Assembly (NCBI GenBank): GCA_002328625.1
Contig: DCVC01000116.1
Span: forward strand, 5,783-15,154
DNA length: 9,372 nucleotides
Direction of reading: 5' to 3'
Origin: Bacteroidales bacterium UBA2198
Lineage (GTDB): Bacteria; Bacteroidota; Bacteroidia; Bacteroidales; VadinHA17
The notes beneath the pieces are model-generated. The model did not search any database, was not told where the DNA came from, and saw only the letters and a list, made by a program, of their open reading frames with translations. A program made the position numbers and the translations under genes. Positions 1 to 6,137 of the stretch are shown here, piece after piece (position 1 is the first letter of the stretch; each line of letters opens with the position of its first letter).

Positions 1-552
1 TTTGACCCCAAATTTTTTCTGCAGAACCCTCCTTCAAAACATCTGGAACCATGGGCAGCAAACCAGGCTCTCTTTAATCTTGAGTTGGTCAAAGCCCTTC
101 CAGAACTTGAATGGGAGAACATTGAAGTAAAAAAATTAAGATCGTACAAATCAGACTCAACAGATTACCAGATCAGGATCAGTTACAGAAACTCAGGAAA
201 GCTTCCCACGGCATTAAGGCAGGCACACCTTGTAAAAATAGTGAATGAAGACAGAATTGTACTTGACTTTGATACTTCAGGTTCTGCTGATGGAAAGCCA
301 GTCTTTAAAATTATTCCCGAAAAAAAGCCTCCAGCTGCAAGTGAAAAACCGGGAAGAGCAGGATATACCGAAATGGAAGAGCAGCTTCAACGCCCTGTTG
401 CTTCGAGGAATACAGGATATACCCCGGGAGGCAATGTAACAACCGGGGTTTTTAACATCAGGATCTACAGAAATACGGAACTTAAAGGGAAAGCCAGCGT
501 TTTATCAACTCGCGGAGGGATACTTAGGGATAAAGAATTTTATGTAAGATAA
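1..552 (+). CDS. C-terminal part of a probable M14-family zinc carboxypeptidase (5' end outside window)
   Basis: The frame is open from base 1 to the TAA at 550-552, giving 183 residues of C-terminal sequence, so the gene begins upstream of the window. An in-frame TTG at 85 is internal and not a start, because the residues before it (an 'NPPSKHLEPWA' stretch) read as ordinary protein continuous with what follows. The pattern of an Asn-Pro-Pro segment, a helix ending in 'ALPELEW', then 'YRNSGKLPTAL', resembles the accessory beta-sandwich region that follows the catalytic domain in large secreted M14 metallocarboxypeptidases of Bacteroidota. The zinc ligands and catalytic Glu would lie upstream and cannot be checked. 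A Pro/Lys/Glu-rich linker (about residues 107-130 of the visible part) separates two beta-rich pieces. The tldD homologue follows after 51 bases, so the two may share a transcript. The family call is from remembered sequence pattern only; a different secreted protein with a similar C-terminal domain is possible. Confidence 0.6.
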   Translation, partial: FDPKFFLQNPPSKHLEPWAANQALFNLELVKALPELEWENIEVKKLRSYKSDSTDYQIRISYRNSGKLPTALRQAHLVKIVNEDRIVLDFDTSGSADGKPVFKIIPEKKPPAASEKPGRAGYTEMEEQLQRPVASRNTGYTPGGNVTTGVFNIRIYRNTELKGKASVLSTRGGILRDKEFYVR

Positions 553-603
553 AATATTTCATAAGAACCAAACGATATATAAATATAAACCAAAACAACA
601 GAA

Positions 604-2136
604 ATGAACATCAAAAAAAATCATGTCAGGGATATTCCCCGAAGAAAATTTCTTGAATTGAGCATGAAGGGCAGCTTTCTTATTGCAGCTACACCTGCCC
701 TTATGTCACAGTTAATATCCTGCAGGAGCGGATCAAACAGAGTATCCGGCCTGGATATGGATAAGGAAACACTTAGAAGAATAATTGCAAAAGCTATTGG
801 GAAAGGAGGAGATTTTGCGGATGTTTATCTTGAGAACAGAATCTCAAGACAAATAGTTATGGAGGAGTCTAAATTTAAAAGCGGTCTGTTTGGGATCAGC
901 CAGGGTGCAGGTGTGAGAGTTATTTCAGGAAATAAAACCGGCTATGCATATACAGACGAGATAACAGAAGAAAAACTTCTGAGAGCCGCGGAGGTGGCTT
1001 CGTATGTAGCTACTAACGGAATAATTTCCGAACCTGTTGATATTTCAGAAGGTGTTAGACCCTCATATATAACTGTTGAACAGCCTCTTAATGAGATTGC
1101 AGATGAAAAGAGAATAGAAGTGATTAAAAGGGCTGATGACGCAGCTAAGGCATATGATCCTCGAATCAAAATGTCAATTATCGACTATAATGATGAAATA
1201 AGGGGAAGAGTTATTGCAAACAGCGAAGGATTATACCTGAAAGATGAACTTCCCCTGCTGTTTTTCATTGTACAGGCGATGAGTGATGACGGAACGGCAA
1301 GGCACATGGCAAGAGAGAGGCTTAGTCACCATTCAGGATTTGAGATGTTTGAAAAAATAACTCCGGAGAGTGTCGCGCACAATGCTGCAAGAGAAGCGAT
1401 TGCCATGCTTGAAGCAGAAGATGCCCCTGCTGGTATAATGGATGTTGTGATGCAGAACGGCTGGGGCGGTGTACTTGTTCATGAGGCAGTAGGCCATCCC
1501 CTCGAAGCTGACAACATTGCAAAAGGAGTAGGTGCTTTTACAGGAAAAATGGGTCATAAAGTGGCAAGCGACTGTTTTACCATGGTTGATGATGGTACTA
1601 TTCCCAATTTTCGCGGCACTATAAATTTTGATGATGAGGGCACACCCGCCAAAAAGAATGTTCTGATTGAAAATGGCGTTCTGAAAGGTTTTATGACTGA
1701 TATATTAAGTGCCCGCCAGCTTTCAATGGCCCGTACAGGAAATGGAAGACGTGAATCGTTCAGATATATTCCGATCCCGAGAATGACAAATACATATATT
1801 GAAACAGGTAAAGATAACCCGGAGGATATCCTGGCTTCAACAAAGAAAGGGATATATGTCCAGAGCCTCAGCGGCGGAAGTGTTAATCCTGTAACAGGAG
1901 TTTTTAATTTCACATGTCGGGAGGCCTATCTAATAGAAAACGGGAAGAAAACCAATCCCGTTAAGGGAGCTACACTTATAGGATCATGTATGGATGTGAT
2001 ATCAAATATAGATGCAGTTGGCAACGACCTTGATTTTGGCCCCGGCATTTGCGGGAAGGGACAATCTGCGGAAGTAACAGCAGGGCAGCCTACTGTAAGG
2101 ATCAGAGGGATAAACGTGGGCGGAAGCAGATCATAG
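604..2136 (+). CDS. tldD: TldD-family zinc metalloprotease subunit with Tat/lipoprotein signal
   Basis: This 510-residue protein is the catalytic subunit of the TldD/TldE protease, which in E. coli is a cytoplasmic heterodimer that trims unfolded peptides and matures peptides such as microcin B17. The zinc motif HEAVGH is at residues 293-298, with Glu294 as catalytic base. The third ligand should be Cys483 in 'GICGKGQS', as in E. coli 'GVCGKEGQS'. Family blocks 'DDEGTP' (343-348), 'TGNGRRES' (378-385) and 'VKGATLIGS' (453-461) are intact. Unusually, the N-terminus reads 'RRKFLELS' (13-20), then a hydrophobic run, then a lipobox 'LISC' (37-40). This is a twin-arginine signal ending in a lipidatable Cys, so the mature protein should be an envelope lipoprotein. 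Start at 604 is chosen because it includes the whole signal; ATG at 757 would give a cytoplasmic-type form. An A-rich leader without Shine-Dalgarno precedes the start. The tldE gene follows after 22 bases. Confidence 0.93.
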   Translation: MNIKKNHVRDIPRRKFLELSMKGSFLIAATPALMSQLISCRSGSNRVSGLDMDKETLRRIIAKAIGKGGDFADVYLENRISRQIVMEESKFKSGLFGISQGAGVRVISGNKTGYAYTDEITEEKLLRAAEVASYVATNGIISEPVDISEGVRPSYITVEQPLNEIADEKRIEVIKRADDAAKAYDPRIKMSIIDYNDEIRGRVIANSEGLYLKDELPLLFFIVQAMSDDGTARHMARERLSHHSGFEMFEKITPESVAHNAAREAIAMLEAEDAPAGIMDVVMQNGWGGVLVHEAVGHPLEADNIAKGVGAFTGKMGHKVASDCFTMVDDGTIPNFRGTINFDDEGTPAKKNVLIENGVLKGFMTDILSARQLSMARTGNGRRESFRYIPIPRMTNTYIETGKDNPEDILASTKKGIYVQSLSGGSVNPVTGVFNFTCREAYLIENGKKTNPVKGATLIGSCMDVISNIDAVGNDLDFGPGICGKGQSAEVTAGQPTVRIRGINVGGSRS

Positions 2137-2158
2137 TCAATATTTTAAAAATAAAGAA

Positions 2159-3493
2159 ATGAATTATATATCATTAACAGAAAAACTGGTAAAAAAATGC
2201 CTTGCACAGGGAGCGGATGATGCAGAAGTTTATCTCCAGACTGGCAGAAATCTTTCAATCAGGGTTTTAAAATCAGAAATTGAAACCGTTCAGGAAGCTT
2301 CATCAAGAGGTGTTGGATTCCGGGTCTTGATTGACGGCAAAATGGGATTCAGCCATTGTAATGATTTTAACGACAGAGCTTTGGAAGACACAATATCGAA
2401 GTCGGTTGCCTTTGCAAAACTGTCAACTTACGATGAAAATAACGTTCTGCCCGATGATACCGGATTTACAAATATTGAGGATCTGTATGATCCGGACATC
2501 ATGTCCGTGACAATGGAAAAGAAGATAAATATGGCTCTGGAGCTTGAAAGGATCGCATTAGGTATCAAGGGAATAACGAAAAGCTCCGGGGCCCGGTATG
2601 GTGAAGGAGAATCAGAAATATATATTGCCAACTCAAATGGAATATCGAAGTACTTCAAATCCTCAGGATGTTCTCTGGGAGTAAATGTTCTGGCAGAAAA
2701 AAGCGACCAGAGAAACACAGGAGGAGAATCATGTGCCAGAGTATTCTTTTCTGACCTTCTTCCTTTGGAAGAGATAGCTGTAAAAGCCTCAGGTAAAGCA
2801 CTGGAATTGCTCGACCCTGTTATGATTAAGACACAGAAGGCATCCGTGATTTTTGATCCTGATGTTGCACGCTCGCTTATTGGTGGAATAATAACTTCCA
2901 TAAACGGAGAACGTGTTTTACAGGGAGCAAGTTTTCTCAGGGATTACCTGAATAAACAGTTTGCTTCCCCCCTTCTTACAATAATTGATGATGGTACAAG
3001 AAAAAGAAGTACTGGGAGTGCCCCATTTGATGGCGAAGGTGTTCCTACAGGAAAAAACCTTCTGGTGGAAAACGGGATTCTGAAAAGCTTTATCTATAAC
3101 ACAATATCTGCAAAACGTGCAGGAGTAAAAAGCACTGGTAATGCTTCAAGGAATGGATTTGCAAGTTTACCTGGAATAGGAGTTCATAATGTCAGTCTTG
3201 AACCAGGCAGTAAAACACGGGAGGAAATAATTGCAGCTACTTCGAAAGGGCTTCTGCTTAAGGAGGTTACAGGGTATGGGATTGATCCTGTAAGCGGAAA
3301 CTTCAGTGGAGGAGCTGCCGGTTTGTGGATAGCCGACGGAAAAGTGATCCATTCTGTTAAAGGTGTTACGATAGCAGGGAGAGCATTTGATATTCTTAAC
3401 TCTATAGATATGATGGGAAATGATATTGATATGAACAGATCATTCTCAGCACCAACTTTCAGAGTAGCAGAAATGCAGATAGGAGGTAAATAG
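2159..3493 (+). CDS. pmbA: TldE/PmbA-family non-catalytic subunit of TldD/TldE protease
   Basis: This 444-residue protein is the partner subunit of TldD. It shares the TldD fold: an N-terminal 'GADDAEVYLQ' block (18-27), a central 'FDGEGVPTGKNLLVENGILKSF' type block (about 284-305) and a C-terminal 'GVTIAGRAFDILNSID' type block (about 401-416). It has no HExxxH; the matching place reads 'ARSLIGGIITSING', as expected for TldE, which is catalytically silent and completes the peptide-binding chamber. Length is near the E. coli protein (about 450). There is no signal peptide: the N-terminus MNYISLTEKLVKK is hydrophilic, in contrast to the Tat signal on its partner. It starts 22 bases after tldD in an A-rich context and is almost certainly in the same operon. 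No terminator hairpin is visible after its stop; the decayed minus-strand epimerase remnant begins ten bases later. Confidence 0.93.
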   Translation: MNYISLTEKLVKKCLAQGADDAEVYLQTGRNLSIRVLKSEIETVQEASSRGVGFRVLIDGKMGFSHCNDFNDRALEDTISKSVAFAKLSTYDENNVLPDDTGFTNIEDLYDPDIMSVTMEKKINMALELERIALGIKGITKSSGARYGEGESEIYIANSNGISKYFKSSGCSLGVNVLAEKSDQRNTGGESCARVFFSDLLPLEEIAVKASGKALELLDPVMIKTQKASVIFDPDVARSLIGGIITSINGERVLQGASFLRDYLNKQFASPLLTIIDDGTRKRSTGSAPFDGEGVPTGKNLLVENGILKSFIYNTISAKRAGVKSTGNASRNGFASLPGIGVHNVSLEPGSKTREEIIAATSKGLLLKEVTGYGIDPVSGNFSGGAAGLWIADGKVIHSVKGVTIAGRAFDILNSIDMMGNDIDMNRSFSAPTFRVAEMQIGGK

Positions 3494-3502
3494 AAATCTG
3501 GT

Positions 3503-3729
3503 TCAGGTCTCTCTAACGATATTAAGCAAAGCATCGTGAAGATCTAGTGCTCCAGGTTCGATGAACCTTTTTCGGGGTCCCACCTGAACAGATCCACCCC
3601 ATTTACCCTGTATCGATATCTAGACAGATGGGAGACGAGATATCCTTTTGATAATAAAAGAGATGTAAGATGCCTGCCTACAAACCCCCCTCCACGGGTT
3701 AAGAGCACTTCAGGCTTATTGTTAAACAC
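3503..3729 (-). pseudogene. Truncated, frameshifted remnant of a TIGR01777-family NAD(P)-dependent epimerase/oxidoreductase
   Basis: On the minus strand, a GTG at 3729 opens 61 codons ending at TAG 3544-3546. The translation resembles the N-terminus of TIGR01777 (YfcH/SDR39U1-like) proteins: 'VLLTRGGGFVGRHL' is the Rossmann nucleotide loop, followed by 'LLLSKGYLVSHLSR' and 'WDPEKG'. In the loop the first Gly of GxxGxxG is Arg. Changing frame near 3550-3552 (consistent with one lost base) lets the similarity continue as 'ALDLHDALLNIVRET' before TGA at 3503-3505. This matches the family's 'ALEGADAIINLAGE' segment, with the Ala-Gly pair now Val-Arg. So the piece shows a frameshift, loss of conserved glycines and loss of roughly the last 200 or more residues. 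The remainder of the gene is not present before tldE. It is convergent with tldE and divergent from the phosphofructokinase gene. I read it as a dead gene; a short expressed peptide is unlikely. Confidence 0.72.
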
Positions 3730-3794
3730 AATATGCCGGAATCTGAATTTTCACCAAAATAGTTAAAAACAATTATTTTTTTATTAAAAAGTTT

Positions 3795-3802
3795 TACTTT
3801 AG
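3795..3802 (+). promoter_or_regulatory. Possible -7 box of the phosphofructokinase promoter
   Basis: TACTTTAG matches the Bacteroidota -7 consensus TAnnTTTG at all but one position and lies 19 bases before the ATG at 3822, inside a very AT-rich tract (3761-3821). No clear TTTG -33 element sits at the usual distance upstream, so the call rests on the -7 box and its position only. Confidence 0.3.
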
Positions 3803-3821
3803 GAGTCACAAAATTTATCAT

Positions 3822-5054
3822 ATGGTATCAAATAAAAAGCATAAGGTCATGGCAAATGTTAAGACAACAAAAGGAGTAATTGCTATTTTGACGGGAGGAG
3901 GGGATGTACCTGGACTTAATCCAGCCATCAGGGCAGTTACAATAAGGGCTAACAGGGAAGGATATAAAGTAATCGGCCTTCGCAGGGGATGGGCAGGCAT
4001 CACAGAGCTGATCAGGGACAACAAAGCTGACAACAGCAATTGTTATCAGATACTTTCCGACGACATCGTGAATAAGGCAGGCCGTACAGGTGGCACATTT
4101 CTTCATACTTCACGGACCAGGCCAAGTCATATGACAAAGGATACAGTACCTGAACATTTGCAAAGCACATATAATGATGAGATAAATGACCTGACGCCTG
4201 AGGTTATTAAGAATCTTGAGTGGCTGAGTGTTGACTATCTGATTCCGATCGGCGGGGATGATACGTTAAGTTATGGTGTCCATCTTTACAAGAAGGGGGT
4301 AAAAGTAGTTGCAATCCCCAAAACCATGGATAATGATGTCCCCGGCACTGATTACTGTATCGGCTTCAGTACCTGTGTTACAAGGACCATCCAGATGACG
4401 AACAGCCTCAGAACATCAGCGGGATCTCATGAAAGACTACTGGTCCTTGAGGTATTTGGAAGATATGCAGGTTTTACTGCAATGCTGCCAACAATGGCAG
4501 GAGCAGCCAACAGATGTGTTATTCCTGAATATGAATTTGATATAGAGTTGCTTACAAAACTTCTTGTAGAAGACAGGAATCATAATCCGAGCAAATATTC
4601 AGTGGTACTTGTCTCGGAAGGCGCAATGTTCAAAGGCGGAGAAATGGTTTTTGCTGACAACGAAAAGGATGCTTATGGGCATGCAAAACTCGGAGGTATT
4701 GGTGATATGGTTTCTGCAAAGCTGAAAGATCTCTCGGGCAACTACAATAACGGCAAGACGATTAATATCATAAATCAGAAATTAGGTTATATGGTAAGGG
4801 GAGGAGATCCGGATGCTCTTGATTCAATAGTGCCTATGGCTTATGGCAATCTGGCACTTGATCTTATTCTCAAAGGCTTGCATGGCAGGATAGTTGTACT
4901 GAAAAACGGGAGGTATGATAATGTGCCGATAGATGTGGTAACGTCATCAAAGAAGGTGGTAAAAGTCTCGGAACACTACAATACGGAAAGGCTGAGACCT
5001 TACTATCACAGCTTTGAGATGAAACCTTTTCTTCTTATGGCATCAGATAACTAA
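3822..5054 (+). CDS. Phosphofructokinase, pyrophosphate-type active site
   Basis: A 410-residue cytoplasmic PfkA-superfamily enzyme that phosphorylates fructose 6-phosphate at C1 in glycolysis. Visible motifs: phosphate-donor loop 'GGGDVPGLNPAIR' (25-37), 'IGGDDTL' (143-149), 'PKTMDND' (166-172) with catalytic Asp170, 'EVFGR' (210-214) for sugar phosphate binding, 'SEG' (265-267), and 'YMVRGGDPDALD' (323-334). In ATP-dependent enzymes the second motif is GGDG and the third PGTIDND. Asp147 and Lys167 here are the two known determinants of pyrophosphate use, so the enzyme is predicted to be PPi-dependent and freely reversible. The length is longer than E. coli PfkA (320) because of the extended N- and C-terminal parts. 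ATG 3822 and ATG 3849 are both possible starts; conserved sequence begins only at about residue 17, so the shorter form cannot be excluded. The gene appears monocistronic, with a terminator starting 22 bases after its stop. Some family members with these residues also accept ATP. Confidence 0.92.
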   Translation: MVSNKKHKVMANVKTTKGVIAILTGGGDVPGLNPAIRAVTIRANREGYKVIGLRRGWAGITELIRDNKADNSNCYQILSDDIVNKAGRTGGTFLHTSRTRPSHMTKDTVPEHLQSTYNDEINDLTPEVIKNLEWLSVDYLIPIGGDDTLSYGVHLYKKGVKVVAIPKTMDNDVPGTDYCIGFSTCVTRTIQMTNSLRTSAGSHERLLVLEVFGRYAGFTAMLPTMAGAANRCVIPEYEFDIELLTKLLVEDRNHNPSKYSVVLVSEGAMFKGGEMVFADNEKDAYGHAKLGGIGDMVSAKLKDLSGNYNNGKTINIINQKLGYMVRGGDPDALDSIVPMAYGNLALDLILKGLHGRIVVLKNGRYDNVPIDVVTSSKKVVKVSEHYNTERLRPYYHSFEMKPFLLMASDN

Positions 5055-5076
5055 CCTAATTAACGAGATGCTCACT

Positions 5077-5110
5077 GCAGAGGCGTTGCATTGCAACGCC
5101 TCTGCTTTTT
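5077..5110 (+). terminator. Strong intrinsic terminator after phosphofructokinase gene
   Basis: GCAGAGGCGTTGC at 5077-5089 pairs perfectly with GCAACGCCTCTGC at 5093-5105 around an ATT loop, giving up to 13 base pairs (12 if a five-base loop is preferred). It is followed directly by TTTTT at 5106-5110. It lies 22 bases after the phosphofructokinase stop codon and before the rsgA promoter, so it separates the two transcription units. Confidence 0.93.
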
Positions 5111-5151
5111 AATAATTTGGCTGAATGATATTAATAAGGGCTAAAATTCCT

Positions 5152-5159
5152 TACTTTTG
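5152..5159 (+). promoter_or_regulatory. -7 box of the probable rsgA promoter
   Basis: TACTTTTG is an exact match to the Bacteroidota -7 consensus TAnnTTTG and is followed by TGCC. A transcript from it would begin near 5165, downstream of the ATG at 5125 but about ten bases before the TTG at 5176. It therefore supports the TTG as the true rsgA start. A TTTG at 5116-5119 is too far away (32 bases) to be a normal -33 element, and no better one is seen. Confidence 0.5.
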
Positions 5160-5175
5160 TGCCAAAATTTATTTT

Positions 5176-6102
5176 TTGGAGCAGGGTGTAGTTATAAAAT
5201 CCACAGGAAGTCGTTACAGGGTCCTTTACAATGCAGATCAGATAATTGAGTGTACCCTTAAAGGGAAATTAAGGGTAAAGGAACTGCGTACAACAAACCC
5301 TGTTGCTGTAGGGGACAATGTTTTGATCGAGATCAGCAAAAGAAATTATTCGGGAGTGATCACTGAAGTTCTTGAAAGAAGAAATTATATTCTGAGAAAA
5401 GCCTCAAATTTATCAAAGCAATCACAGATAATAGCTGCAAATATTGATCAGGCTTTTCTGATGGCCACAATAATTCTACCTGAAACTCCTGTTGAGTTCA
5501 TTGACAGATTCCTTATCACTGCCGAAGCTTACCGCATTCCTGCAAAGCTGATTTTCAACAAAACAGATCTATATGATGGGGAAGAGTTTGCCAGGATGGA
5601 ATATCTGATCTCAATGTACAACAGGATAGGTTATGAATGTATTAAACTGTCACTGACAAACAGATCAGGTGTTGAATATCTTAGTACTGCTATGAAAGAC
5701 AAAACAAGTCTTATATCGGGTAATTCCGGTGTTGGCAAGACAACACTTCTTAACGTTCTTGACCCCTCACTGAACCTTAAGACAGAAGAGATATCAGAGT
5801 ACCATAAACAGGGGAAACATATTACGACTTTCCCTGAGATGCACAGGTTGCCTTTCGGAGGCTTTGCTATTGATACCCCTGGAATCAGAGGTTTCGGAAT
5901 AGTTGATATGGACAAAGAAGAAATTTATCATTTCTTTCCAGAGATTTTCAGAATTTCAAAGGAATGCCGTTTTTACAACTGTTTGCATCTGGATGAACCG
6001 GGCTGTGCAGTAAGGAATGGTCTGGAAACCGGTGTGATTGATTTGCTCCGGTACAGAAGTTATTTAAGTCTGATAAATGACAATAATGACAAATACCGTT
6101 AA
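5176..6102 (+). CDS. rsgA: RsgA, small ribosomal subunit biogenesis GTPase
   Basis: RsgA (YjeQ) is a circularly permuted GTPase that binds the 30S subunit late in assembly and releases RbfA. From the TTG start the protein has 308 residues: an N-terminal OB fold (about 1-75, 'VIKSTGSRYRVL'), the permuted GTPase domain with G4 'NKTD' (128-131) before G1 'GNSGVGKTT' (182-190), switch region 'GKHITT', G3 'DTPG' (233-236), and a C-terminal zinc knuckle Cys264, Cys269, His271, Cys277. Zinc ligands and GTPase boxes are all intact. The frame is open upstream to an ATG at 5125, but the added 17 residues (rich in Tyr, Phe, Cys) are not family-like and would lie upstream of the predicted transcription start. 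TTG 5176 gives the usual family opening 'MEQGVVIKSTGS', so I prefer it. The sensor kinase homologue begins 35 bases after the stop. Confidence 0.93.
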   Translation: MEQGVVIKSTGSRYRVLYNADQIIECTLKGKLRVKELRTTNPVAVGDNVLIEISKRNYSGVITEVLERRNYILRKASNLSKQSQIIAANIDQAFLMATIILPETPVEFIDRFLITAEAYRIPAKLIFNKTDLYDGEEFARMEYLISMYNRIGYECIKLSLTNRSGVEYLSTAMKDKTSLISGNSGVGKTTLLNVLDPSLNLKTEEISEYHKQGKHITTFPEMHRLPFGGFAIDTPGIRGFGIVDMDKEEIYHFFPEIFRISKECRFYNCLHLDEPGCAVRNGLETGVIDLLRYRSYLSLINDNNDKYR

Positions 6103-6103
6103 T

Positions 6104-6128
6104 TTTGAATTAATTTGCCTGATCTTTG
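6104..6128 (+). promoter_or_regulatory. Possible promoter of the pseudo-histidine kinase gene
   Basis: Two overlapping candidate -7 boxes lie between rsgA and the ATG at 6138: TTAATTTG (6110-6117) and GATCTTTG (6121-6128), each one base from TAnnTTTG. A TTTG at 6104-6107 is too close to serve as a standard -33 element. If real, this gives the gene a short leader and independent expression; otherwise it is read through from rsgA. Confidence 0.28.
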
Positions 6129-6137
6129 CATACTATT

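Noticed and set aside
85..552. A start for the first gene at TTG 85
   Set aside because: The frame is open to base 1 and the upstream residues look like continuous coding sequence, so 85 is internal to a gene cut by the window edge.
1554..1913. 119-codon minus-strand frame inside tldD
   Set aside because: It lies wholly within a well-conserved + strand TldD coding region and its translation shows no family features.
2428..2901. 157-codon minus-strand frame inside tldE
   Set aside because: Shadow of the conserved TldE frame; Ser/Ile-rich translation with no recognisable domain.
3494..3543. Terminator after tldE
   Set aside because: No stable GC-rich hairpin followed by a T-run is present; the stretch is better explained as the end of the epimerase remnant.
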